Below are positions 8,845 through 16,928 of a DNA stretch of 37,249 nucleotides, one piece after another (position 1 is the stretch's first letter; every line of letters starts with the position of its first letter). The stretch is from NCBI GenBank assembly GCA_012799825.1, contig JAAZKK010000031.1, forward strand, positions 1 through 37,249, given 5' to 3'. This DNA is from Clostridiaceae bacterium (lineage in GTDB: Bacteria; Bacillota; Clostridia; Saccharofermentanales; DTU023). A model generated the notes under the pieces. The model saw only the letters and a program-made list of their open reading frames with translations, did not search any database and was not told where the DNA came from. Position numbers and translations under genes: made by a program.

Positions 8845-8864
8845 TTCTATTTTCCTGAGGATTT

Positions 8865-11800
8865 TTATATATAATCTCGTATGTGACTGTGAGGACACTT
8901 TTTACAGAGAGCGTTAAACGCAGGGGTTCTGGAAGTCCTTCCGCCATGGTTCAAAATTTCCTTTTCTATGCGACCGTTAAGTATTTCAAAATGCAAGGAA
9001 GTTTCATCAGCATAATCTGTCTCTGCGATGCGACGTTCTGTAAAAACAAAGTATTTCAGAGTGTGATTTTCTAAATATCTTTCAAGATAATCTTTCCTAA
9101 TAAATACTGTGCTCTCTACGGGATCATCGTAATACGAGTGTTGATTATTATTGCAAATTATCACCTTAGTTCCATCTGATGACTTCCAAGAACAATCAGA
9201 TACATTGTATTCAAGTTCAAAAAAACGAATCAATTCTGCTGGCGGTAACACCAGTGCTGTCAAATCAAATACATTTGATTGTCCGTATATGTTCGATACT
9301 CTTTTGCACAACCACGGTTTCTTTTCAATTCTTGAATATCTCCTGATATTGTCTGCATATTCGTCCAACTCTATCGTAAGATATCGTGCACTTCCATCAT
9401 CACTTATCGTCTCACTATCTGAGGTGCAGCACCAGACACTATAAGTGTCTGCCCACTTTTCATAATACTTATGTCCATTGCCTATAAAAATGCTACCAGC
9501 TAGCATCACCCACTCATATTCTCTTTGCTTAATAGGCTTCAACAATGCCAATACATTTTCACGCGTCAACTCAACATTTCTAACCCATTCTAGATCTCTT
9601 GTAGCAGGAATTATTATCGAGTTCACCACTTCATCCCCTAAACTCTCAACAAAATTTTGATACGTAGGAACGGGTGATGTAAGCACTATTTTCTCTCCAT
9701 ACTTCAACGGATCATACACTTCGAATCCAATACAATCTTGATAACTATTATATGTAGAGAACTGATCTGTATAGTAGTTGCACATCAAGCTCCCATAGAA
9801 CAACCCTGTAGCAATATCAATGCATTTCATATATGTTGAATTTAGCATAATTTCTGGATACAACTTAGTAGGGAGTTCACTTTCAACAATATTGTAAAAA
9901 CTAAATACTCTCTTGATTATTTGTTCATAAGAGACCATAAAAGACCCCATGTCTAAAGACTCTAATTCTGCATTCAATTTGAATTCACAAAAAATAATTC
10001 GTTTAAAAACTTCCGAACCGCTACATTCTCCTCCCCGAACACAGTAATATTTTTCTTCAAGATTTCGATTGAAATCATCAATGCGTCTTTTGTCATTTTT
10101 TAAAAATTTTTCAAACATATCGATTTGGTTCTTCCATCTATATCTAAAGGGCAAAAAATCCTTGTCTATGAGATCAACCCTGAATAATATCTTATGCAGA
10201 TAATCCGAAATGATAGCTTGCTCAATATCCGTAAAATGATTAATTCGATTCCATCGAATATAACTATATTGGTCTCCCAAGAAAGCAGCTATTCGCTTAA
10301 TGCTCTTTGCAGAAAGGTCTTCCTCCTCTCTTACCAGCATTTCAAAAAACAGTTTAATCTCACCATCTCCATGTGACAGTGACAACACCTGTATGATGGA
10401 CTCTTTTATATAAAAATCATCAATGCTATCATATTCCATTAAGATACGGCTTTTATATTCAATCTTATTCGACACAATTTCGTATAATAGTTTCATTGCT
10501 AGGCAACGCACATCCTTGTTTGGGGATGCACAACATAACAGTGCAAAATAGTATGCTTCATCATCTCGCCTGTCGTCTCTGTCGTTTAGGGTAATAAAAT
10601 ATAGATTATTCTTTAATCTTTTCTTTATTTTATCGATGGAGTGAAACTCTGACAAAACTTCCGATAATTCAGCGGATTTCTTCTCACTGCCAAAATAATA
10701 ATCAAATAGATAGTTGCTACAATTAAATGGTTTGTCTGTAAAACCTCCCATTACTGCAAGACAATCCCTTGGCCGGATTGGTGAAAAAACAGTCAAGAAA
10801 GAATCAATCGACGATTTATTGAAACGGATCTTAACAAGTGTGGTGTATTGCAAATTTTCTATAAGCCCGCAGCGTTGCAATATCTCCATAATCTTTAAAT
10901 AATCTGGAGACATTTTGTCAAATAACGCAATGGTAATAGCCTCCTCTAATCCGTATATGCTCTCCACCTTGTTATCTATTATAGAAACTTGCTCATCAAT
11001 TGATTTGCCCTGTATATCAGCGAAAAGGGAACGGGCAATTAAAAAATCTGTAAGTGAATCAATGAGAAATTGATAGTACTGCACCGAATCACTTTCATAT
11101 GTTCCGAGGAAACCCATCTGAAGCATCAAAGAAATGTAAAATTCACCAGTTGTAATTACAGACATTAGACTGTCTTCATCAATACTCTTTTCCCCATGTT
11201 CATACATCCATCGTGCTACTCTTTTCGTATCTTCCCATAGATCAACTCCTCTATATGTATTGCTCCCGTTAAGAGCTCTACTGGCAGCCTCCTTGATATA
11301 TCGCTCTAAAATAAAAGTTATGGAGGCAATCCCTTTTTCTGTTTCATTTACAAGTTTTGGAGAACGGAGAACATTAAGAAGCTTGCTTAATAACAGAGCA
11401 TTGTTAGAAAATAAAATGTCCTCGTACATATATATGTCAGGAACTTTCAACTTCAGCAATTCATTCAATGCAGATTCAAATGATACGCCCTGAAAACGAT
11501 ATTTAGCTTCAGCAATCTCCTTAAACTTTACTAATAAATTCTCGTCCATAGCGTTTGTTCGATATGTTATTACGATCCTAATGCCTAGATACTTTTTCAG
11601 CTCTGTAAGTAAATTAAGAAGTTCTCTCTGTCCATACTCCGACATTTCATTGATGGCATCGACAATGAAAACAAATCTATTCTTATGATTATTAATAATC
11701 TCATTAACATCAATATTTTCAGTATCTTTTTCAAATTTCCCGTAAATACATAAATGCGGTATTTGTTCATTCTCTAAACTTTCTTCTAAACACTTTACAA

Positions 11801-12170
11801 AAAAACTTTTCCCTATACCGCCCTCTCCTGAAATCAGACAAAACTTGTGCTGACTAACACATTCCTTAACCTCGTTCAAATTCAATCCATGCCAAGATCT
11901 TTTCTTTTTATGGATAGCGTCGATACATTCTGAAATCTCATTAATGAACACTTCTTTATTCGTTGCAAAAGCATCATAAGATGAAAACATATTTTCTAAC
12001 TGTCTAATCTCATCTTCTATGCCTTCATCTTGCGAGAAGCGGCGAACTTGCGGAAGACAACCCATAAGGATATCCATTATCTTTGGGTCTTCCCACTGCA
12101 TCGTAAAATCGTTATGAGTGATAGCGTTCATTCTTTCTCTGTGCTTTTTATTTAGCAATTCATAATTCAT
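8865..12170 (-). CDS. Large STAND/NACHT-like NTPase
   Basis: 1101 residues from the ATG at 12170, favoured over the in-frame TTG at 12185 because AAAGGA lies just ahead of the ATG. A P-loop NTPase core is clear: Walker A ISGEGGIGKSFF (GEGGIGKS at 115-122), Walker B RFVFIVDAINEM (about 165-176, with the NACHT-like D-A-x-x-E spacing) and RIVITYRT (198-205) as sensor strand. The first 110 residues show no known effector domain, and the remaining 700 or more residues are helical with no motif I can name, probably the ligand-sensing part. Such STAND ATPases (Avs and bNACHT proteins are examples) act as intracellular phage sensors; here the effector is not evident and might be supplied by a neighbour. 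The gene converges on the HEPN-like gene and is divergent from the xis-int module. Very AT-rich. Confidence 0.75.
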   Translation of the reverse strand: MNYELLNKKHRERMNAITHNDFTMQWEDPKIMDILMGCLPQVRRFSQDEGIEDEIRQLENMFSSYDAFATNKEVFINEISECIDAIHKKKRSWHGLNLNEVKECVSQHKFCLISGEGGIGKSFFVKCLEESLENEQIPHLCIYGKFEKDTENIDVNEIINNHKNRFVFIVDAINEMSEYGQRELLNLLTELKKYLGIRIVITYRTNAMDENLLVKFKEIAEAKYRFQGVSFESALNELLKLKVPDIYMYEDILFSNNALLLSKLLNVLRSPKLVNETEKGIASITFILERYIKEAASRALNGSNTYRGVDLWEDTKRVARWMYEHGEKSIDEDSLMSVITTGEFYISLMLQMGFLGTYESDSVQYYQFLIDSLTDFLIARSLFADIQGKSIDEQVSIIDNKVESIYGLEEAITIALFDKMSPDYLKIMEILQRCGLIENLQYTTLVKIRFNKSSIDSFLTVFSPIRPRDCLAVMGGFTDKPFNCSNYLFDYYFGSEKKSAELSEVLSEFHSIDKIKKRLKNNLYFITLNDRDDRRDDEAYYFALLCCASPNKDVRCLAMKLLYEIVSNKIEYKSRILMEYDSIDDFYIKESIIQVLSLSHGDGEIKLFFEMLVREEEDLSAKSIKRIAAFLGDQYSYIRWNRINHFTDIEQAIISDYLHKILFRVDLIDKDFLPFRYRWKNQIDMFEKFLKNDKRRIDDFNRNLEEKYYCVRGGECSGSEVFKRIIFCEFKLNAELESLDMGSFMVSYEQIIKRVFSFYNIVESELPTKLYPEIMLNSTYMKCIDIATGLFYGSLMCNYYTDQFSTYNSYQDCIGFEVYDPLKYGEKIVLTSPVPTYQNFVESLGDEVVNSIIIPATRDLEWVRNVELTRENVLALLKPIKQREYEWVMLAGSIFIGNGHKYYEKWADTYSVWCCTSDSETISDDGSARYLTIELDEYADNIRRYSRIEKKPWLCKRVSNIYGQSNVFDLTALVLPPAELIRFFELEYNVSDCSWKSSDGTKVIICNNNQHSYYDDPVESTVFIRKDYLERYLENHTLKYFVFTERRIAETDYADETSLHFEILNGRIEKEILNHGGRTSRTPAFNALCKKCPHSHIRDYI

Positions 12171-12757
12171 GAAGCATCCTTTCAACAGAAAACAGTGATT
12201 TCAGTATTCTACTAATGATACTTTTAATAGCCTAACAATCATAGTGCCTGATATTTCTTACATGTGAATTAGTGGTAATACATTTTTCGCACCTTCAGGC
12301 TGTGACGTCTTATATCAGTGCCAAATTAGAATAATTTATATAATACAAACTGACATATCGAATCATTTCTGCAAGAGAGTTATCAATGGAAAAGCCGTGT
12401 ACGTGTAGATAGAAAATCACTCAGTACAAAAAGAATATCAGCCATTACAAAAAATCTTACGGAAACATTTGCCGCGCTCAGAAATATATGATACTGTACA
12501 TACAAGTATTGGTTTTGGTGCGACTGGTGATCGCACGCGGATTTTGAAAACCTAAACCTCTCGAATTGCTCTGTATAGGCTACACTGGAGATCGGAGAAT
12601 AACACAGGTTTGCATTATGGCGTGAAGTTAAAACGCTGCGAGCTGGTTCCGTCACGAAGGGTGCCCCTAACAACATGTGAGAGCCGGTGATATTACATTT
12701 TACATCGTTACACCGGTTGCATAGAAATCAAAAACGATTTTGAATTGTAAGAAAATG

Positions 12758-13113
12758 GAAGCGTTTGAAGCGCTTTTTTTTATGGAAAAAAGGGTGAGGA
12801 ACTACTCAGTTATCGTTTTACGAGTCCTTGCCCTTTTAATTATCGGTAAGATTGATTATTAGGAGTTTCTTATTTCATCTTCAAAAAACACCGGATAAAC
12901 ACCATCACGTTGCAGTAACATTAACAAGATGCATTGTTCGTTAAATTTGTCTCTACGCGTTTTTTCTATGATATCAATGGTTGTTTATCTGCTACAGACT
13001 GATCCGCAAATAAGAAGCATTGAGGCGCTTTTTTTATGGAAGCAGGACGGGGTTGCTGTTACGTAAATAACAAGTACTATCATCACGTCACGGCAACACA
13101 AATAAGGTGCGCT
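12758..13113 (+). repeat. Two diverged copies of a leader-like unit, about 256 bp apart
   Basis: GAAGCGTTTGAAGCGC plus T8ATGGA at 12758-12785 is repeated as GAAGCATTGAGGCGC plus T7ATGGA at 13014-13040. A second similar block, ATCACGTTGCAGTAACA near 12904, recurs as ATCACGTCACGGCAACA near 13082; over 33 positions about 23 agree, and most differences are transitions. The order is the same in both, which points to an old tandem duplication upstream of xis, or to repeated binding sites for the recombination proteins. Confidence 0.5.
12759..12781 (+). terminator. Short hairpin followed by eight T
   Basis: AAGCG (12759-12763) pairs with CGCTT (12771-12775) around a 7-base loop and runs into T8. 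The stem is short but the T-tract is good. A weaker relative occurs at 13015-13037 (AAGC...GCTT followed by T-rich DNA). It may end transcripts entering the xis-int module from the left. Confidence 0.4.
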
Positions 13114-13205
13114 ACTCAATTACCGATGATAATGACAAGCTTTCTGTAATGCTAATGGTTTAGCTTTTCTAGACTCAAAAGAGAAAGGATACATTCAATA
13201 AAAAG

Positions 13206-13403
13206 ATGAAAAATGAAGTGAGAATTTGTGAAAAAGAATTATTAAAAGTATGCGAAGCAGCAATGCTTTTTAACATTGGACAGAATAAACTGCGAGAATT
13301 AACCAGTTCAGAGGAATGTCCGTTTGTCCTCTTTTTGGGCAACAGGCGTTTAATCAAAAAAGCACAGTTCTTAAAATATTTAGAAAATGAGTATTCTATT
13401 TAA
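13206..13403 (+). CDS. xis: Tn916-type excisionase (recombination directionality factor)
   Basis: 65 residues, basic, resembling Tn916 Xis in size and plan: a short N-terminal lead (EVRICEKELLKVCEAAMLFN), then IGQNKLRELTSSEECPFVLF (winged-helix DNA-binding core, with the IGxNKLRxL motif seen in Tn916 Xis), then GNRRLIKKAQFLKYLEN. It would bend attachment-site DNA and tip integrase toward excision. It precedes the integrase by 61 bp in the same orientation, as in Tn916-like elements. An AAAGGA lies upstream but at a long distance, so the start is a little uncertain; a weak site would suit the low expression usual for such factors. Confidence 0.8.
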   Translation: MKNEVRICEKELLKVCEAAMLFNIGQNKLRELTSSEECPFVLFLGNRRLIKKAQFLKYLENEYSI

Positions 13404-13464
13404 TTTGTCTGAAGGATGAAAAGGCGAAAACGGAAAGTCTTATGCCATTTAGGAAGGGGTAGAA

Positions 13465-14715
13465 ATGGCAGCAAGAAAAGATAAGAAAGGTCGTGTCCTA
13501 AAAGAAGGAGAACGACAGAGAAAAAACGGAACATATGAATATCGATGGACTGAGCGAAATGGTCAAAGACACTCAATATATGCAAATAACTTATCCGAAC
13601 TTAGGGATAGAAAAGAGCAGCTTGTTGTAGATAGGTATAACGGTTTGAGAGTTGGTTCAAATCAAATAACTCTGAATCAACTATACCTTCTTTGGAAGAA
13701 ACTAAAAAAGGGAATTAAGGAGAATACTTTTCAAAATTATCAATACATGTACGAGCATTACGTTTTTGATAAGTTAGGTCATAGGAAAATAAGAACGGTT
13801 AAGCGTTCAGATGTTCGTCTATTTTACTGCTATTTGGTAGAACAACAAAACCTTAATGTGTCAACTATTGATTGCATTCATACGGTTCTTCACCAAGTTT
13901 TACAAATCGCAGTTGAAGATGATTTTATAAAAACGAATCCGTCAGATAATGCGCTAACTGAACTTAAAAAAGTTTACAATGTTGATCGCAAGCGTAGGAA
14001 AGCCCTTTTAATTGAAGAACAAAAGCTTTTAGAAGATTTCTTATCTAAAGAAGGTACATACAGGCACTGGAAGCCAATTTTTACTGTGATGCTTTACACA
14101 GGTCTTCGAGTAGGAGAAATAACAGGATTACGATGGGAAGATATTGATTTAGAGAAGGGGGTTATTTATGTTAATCATACTCTCGTGTTCTTTTCATTGA
14201 GAGGGAAGAGCACCTATGCGATAAATACACCCAAAACGTCGAAAAGCAAACGGGTAGTTCCAATGATGAGTACAGTTAAAAACGCCTTTCATGAGGTTAA
14301 AGAATATTATGAAAAAGAAGAGATTGTCTGCAATTCTATCATTGATGGCTACACAGATTTTATTTTTCTGAATAGGTTTGGATGTGTAATGAATTACACA
14401 ACACTTAACAAGGCGTTGAACCGTATTGTGAGGGATTGTAATTTAGAGCAATTGGAAAAAAACGAAGATGATAGTAATGTGTTGCTTTTGCCAAGGATTA
14501 GTTGTCATTCGTTTCGACATACATTTACAACTAGGATGATCGAATCGTCCATGAAAATAAAGGCAGTACAGGAAATTCTTGGCCATGCAGATATCGGTAC
14601 AACGATGAATATATATGCTGAAGTTACTGATGAGCTAAAAGTTCAAGAAATCGGTGTTCTCGAAAAGTACATGAAGGAACAGGAGCTTACCCCTTTGAAC
14701 TCAACGTACCCCTAA
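13465..14715 (+). CDS. int: Tyrosine site-specific integrase, Tn916 family
   Basis: 416 residues. The N-terminal arm-binding domain (KDKKGRVLKEGERQRKNGTYEY, about 4-70) matches the Tn916 Int type; a SAM-like core-binding domain follows (about 70-175), then the catalytic domain. The catalytic set is complete: R215 (GLRVGE), K257 (TPKTSKSK), H348 and R351 (HSFRH), H374 (GHAD) and nucleophile Y384 (NIYAEV). It is therefore probably active. The start has GGAAGGGG just upstream. The gene reads toward the right-hand edge of the AT-rich region, so the right attachment site is expected just downstream; the left end of the element is not identified and may lie outside the window. Confidence 0.93.
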   Translation: MAARKDKKGRVLKEGERQRKNGTYEYRWTERNGQRHSIYANNLSELRDRKEQLVVDRYNGLRVGSNQITLNQLYLLWKKLKKGIKENTFQNYQYMYEHYVFDKLGHRKIRTVKRSDVRLFYCYLVEQQNLNVSTIDCIHTVLHQVLQIAVEDDFIKTNPSDNALTELKKVYNVDRKRRKALLIEEQKLLEDFLSKEGTYRHWKPIFTVMLYTGLRVGEITGLRWEDIDLEKGVIYVNHTLVFFSLRGKSTYAINTPKTSKSKRVVPMMSTVKNAFHEVKEYYEKEEIVCNSIIDGYTDFIFLNRFGCVMNYTTLNKALNRIVRDCNLEQLEKNEDDSNVLLLPRISCHSFRHTFTTRMIESSMKIKAVQEILGHADIGTTMNIYAEVTDELKVQEIGVLEKYMKEQELTPLNSTYP

Positions 14716-14940
14716 GAATACCCCAAAATGAAGTTAAGTTATGGAGACTTATGAGCACATATTTGAGCCTAGTTTCTAAGGGGTGAGCGTACGACAAGAT
14801 ATAATGGGTTGTGTGAAGGTAAAAACCATATCCCGACAATGAAACCGTTAGGGGAATAAACGACTGGTATATCGGCTTTTTTGGAGTGAAATTGTGGGAA
14901 ATACCCCAAATTTTTACCCCTCGTAATACCGATTTACCCC
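14688..14940 (+). promoter_or_regulatory. Six TACCCC direct repeats at the int 3' end: candidate Int arm sites
   Basis: TACCCC occurs at 14688, 14707, 14719, 14902, 14915 and 14935, always on the plus strand, in two clusters of three. Several copies are followed by A-rich sequence (TACCCCAAA at 14719 and 14902). Tn916-family integrases bind short direct repeats near the element ends through their N-terminal domain, and this is the right place for them. The core crossover site itself cannot be recognised without the other end. Confidence 0.5.
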
Positions 14941-15035
14941 AGTAGAAAACAGAAAGGCACGTTTTTTCCCACGATGAAATTCCGGGTAGAAGCCACTAGC
15001 AATAATTCGTCGTCGCTTGACACATTTTCCTAGGC
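14941..15035. other. Probable right edge of the integrated element
   Basis: Between the last TACCCC repeat and the transposase remnant there is no coding sequence. If the element is integrated here, the right junction should fall in or near this stretch. I see no direct repeat elsewhere in the window that would define the left junction. Confidence 0.25.
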
Positions 15036-15290
15036 GTGTTTCTCATTGTAGACAGCCATCACAGTCATCTTGAGGGGCTTTGTAACATCTCAGGTATTTG
15101 CTCGTACTCTTTTGGCATATCAGGTGATGGCATGGAAGCGCGGGTACATTCGACGGAATTTGTTTTTCTAAGTGTCGCAACACAATGGTACTTTCTGATT
15201 GGCAGGATAAACATCTACACCGGTAATAATGCCAATTGAACAGTCAGCACTGGTTTGCTTAAGATAGCCTAATCCGGTTTTACATCCATG
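15036..15290 (-). pseudogene. Decayed IS1182-like transposase fragment
   Basis: Read on the minus strand, pieces in different frames resemble the middle of IS1182-family (DUF772-type) transposases: MDVKTGLGYLKQTSADCS (about 15,290-15,235), then GIITGVDVYPANQK, then, after a frame change, LRHLEKQIPSNVPALP, and again after a frame change PDMPKEYEQIPEMLQ. In the family the corresponding segment is a YL.H.TVD...IITDVHVTPANV-type block followed by a short helix. There are at least two frameshifts and no start or terminal repeats visible, so it is a dead relic. It sits right at the border between the AT-rich island and the following operon. The assignment is by motif memory. Confidence 0.55.
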
Positions 15291-15436
15291 CGTTCGTCAT
15301 CTGGCCAAATGTCTGGACTTACTCAAAGCATTTTTTGTGCATAATAACAGCAAATAATAATCACAAATAGCTCAATTAAGGTATCTGTACAAAAAAATGC
15401 CACATAGAAGTAACATTAATTTCTATGAAAAAGGTA

Positions 15437-15467
15437 TTGAGTCTTGTCTGACACGAGGCTGTATAAT
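15437..15467 (+). promoter_or_regulatory. MerR-type promoter with 19-bp spacer
   Basis: TTGAGT (15437-15442) and TATAAT (15462-15467) are separated by exactly 19 bp, too long for normal sigma-A recognition but typical for promoters activated by MerR-family proteins. The spacer with its flanks contains an imperfect dyad (CTTGT-CTGAC-ACGAG) centred between the hexamers. A MerR-family gene lies at 18505. Transcription would begin near 15474. Confidence 0.7.
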
Positions 15468-15496
15468 CCAGTCATGAAATGATATCCGGGTGTCTT

Positions 15497-15566
15497 TTCG
15501 CAGGCAAAGGATCCGTGTACTGCGAAGAAGAAGAAAAGAAGAGAGAAAAAGAAGAGGAAAAGGAGA
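15497..15566 (+). other. Leader with hairpin and 43-nt all-purine tract
   Basis: After the predicted start point the leader holds a 7-bp hairpin TTCGCAG/CTGCGAA (15497-15503 with 15520-15526) and then 43 consecutive purines (15524-15566), ending in the AGGAG ribosome binding site. The unstructured purine tract may help ribosome loading. I do not recognise a known riboswitch; the TATAATCC that recalls the purine riboswitch belongs to the -10 element. Confidence 0.45.
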
Positions 15567-15571
15567 TTTAT

Positions 15572-16912
15572 ATGAGTACTTTCGCTATTAAAAACGCTAT
15601 AGTAGTCACCTGTAATGAAAACGATGAAGTTATTAGAGATGGAGCTATCATAGTCGATGATAATAAAATCACGGCAGTTGGTAGAACTAAAGATCTTGAG
15701 GAAAAGATCAGAGAATGTGATGAGATTATCGACGGAAGAGACAAGATCATAACGCCGGGTCTGATCAGCGTGCACGATCACGTGATAGGCCATGTGTTCA
15801 AAGGGTTTACGGAAGATGGTGCGGAAGACTATTTCTACAAGCACTGTTTCTCAATGGAAACTTTCCTTAATCCCGAGAACTCTTACTGGTTCGCTTATGC
15901 AGGTCTGATGGAAACACTGAAATTCGGATGTACGATGATCAATGACCTTTTTCATTACTCACAGTCCACGGCAGAAGCCGTAGAAGACATAGGGATGAAA
16001 GCAATTATCCAGCATAAGGTATTCGATATTGACCTGAACAATCTGCAGCACAAGAATTATGAGAGATTCTATGATGCTGGGATAAAGCGCCTTGAGGAGA
16101 ACGAAGAACTTATTAAGAAATGGCATAACAAGGCCGATGGCAGAATCAAATGCTGGGTCGGAAACCATGCACCTGATACTAACTCACCGGAGCTCTTAAA
16201 AGCAGGCAGAGAGCTTGCGGATAAGTATGGTGTGGGTATACATATTCATGTAGCTCAGACAGTACAGGAACATGAAATGATCAATAATACCTATGGTATG
16301 AGTTCCGTTAAATTCTTGGATTCTCTCGGATTTCTGAAAGATGATGTTATATGTGCCCATCTTGCTTTCGCGGATACAGAGGATATAGCAATCTTGGAAA
16401 GAACGGGAGCAAAATTTGCTCATTGCCCGGTTATAATGGCTAAGTTCGGTACATTCCCTAGGATAAAAGAATTTCTCACTTCCAAAGTACCTATGGCAAT
16501 CGGAGATGACTGGGTAACTTTAAATCCATGGGGTGATATGAGAGCTGCAATTGAAGTTACAAGAGCAGTAACGGGAGAAGCTCTTCAGTATGCGATCCGT
16601 GCATTCCGCATGATGACTATAGATGCGGCTAATCTGCTGAACCTGGGAGATGAGACAGGATCTTTGGAAGTCGGCAAGAAAGCGGATCTGATTGTGATCG
16701 ATGCGCTTAGACCTAACCTCGTACCTATGAAAGATGTTATTCCGTCACTTGTGTATAACATGACGGGAAACGAGGTGGAAACTGTCTATGTTGATGGAAA
16801 GAAGATAGTTGATGAAGGTCGTATTCTTGCCAAAGACGAAATAGAAGTTATGAGGAAAACGCAGAGTCTGGCTGAAGAAGTCTGGACCAAAGGTGGCGTA
16901 TGGCCGGAATAG
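15572..16912 (+). CDS. Amidohydrolase of the chlorohydrolase/nucleobase deaminase type
   Basis: 446 residues from ATG 15572, six bases after AGGAG. An earlier ATG at 15479 is rejected because it lies only a few bases after the predicted transcription start and would add a purine-tract peptide. The TIM-barrel metal ligands are visible: H68xH70 (VHDH), H226 (HIHVAQ), H263 (AHLAF) and D312 (IGDDW), with a C-terminal composite beta domain (GSLEVGKKADLIVID). This is the ATZ/TRZ, SsnA and guanine/8-oxoguanine deaminase branch; these enzymes replace an exocyclic amino group or halide by hydroxyl on a heterocycle. The exact substrate is not readable. The NCS1 permease 17 bp downstream suggests an imported purine- or pyrimidine-like base. 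Regulation probably through the MerR promoter upstream. Cytoplasmic. Confidence 0.82.
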   Translation: MSTFAIKNAIVVTCNENDEVIRDGAIIVDDNKITAVGRTKDLEEKIRECDEIIDGRDKIITPGLISVHDHVIGHVFKGFTEDGAEDYFYKHCFSMETFLNPENSYWFAYAGLMETLKFGCTMINDLFHYSQSTAEAVEDIGMKAIIQHKVFDIDLNNLQHKNYERFYDAGIKRLEENEELIKKWHNKADGRIKCWVGNHAPDTNSPELLKAGRELADKYGVGIHIHVAQTVQEHEMINNTYGMSSVKFLDSLGFLKDDVICAHLAFADTEDIAILERTGAKFAHCPVIMAKFGTFPRIKEFLTSKVPMAIGDDWVTLNPWGDMRAAIEVTRAVTGEALQYAIRAFRMMTIDAANLLNLGDETGSLEVGKKADLIVIDALRPNLVPMKDVIPSLVYNMTGNEVETVYVDGKKIVDEGRILAKDEIEVMRKTQSLAEEVWTKGGVWPE

Positions 16913-16928
16913 AGGAAGGAGTACATAA

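Larger units (their letters stand above)
12171..13205. other. Intergenic region of about 1 kb with duplicated leader-like DNA
   Basis: No convincing gene. It must hold the STAND gene promoter (at its left end) and xis expression signals (right end). A 35-codon frame at 12755-12862 (MEAFEALFFMEKRVRNYSVI, then a hydrophobic stretch) overlaps a terminator-like hairpin and lacks a ribosome binding site. Two diverged copies of a roughly 256-bp unit are visible (see repeat entry). A CCGGTG...CACCGG inverted repeat lies near 12684-12716. The longer frames on either strand look like chance. Confidence 0.4.

Noticed and set aside
12383-12676. 97-codon minus-strand frame upstream of the STAND gene
   Set aside because: No ribosome binding site, composition unlike a protein of this genome, no recognisable motif; judged chance.
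15036-15239. 67-codon plus-strand frame
   Set aside because: It is antisense to the transposase-like remnant read on the minus strand and has no supported start.
15461-15500. Purine-riboswitch-like TATAATCC before a nucleobase-related operon
   Set aside because: The TATAAT is better explained as the -10 of a 19-bp-spacer promoter, and the paired P2/P3 arms and loop sequences of purine riboswitches are missing.
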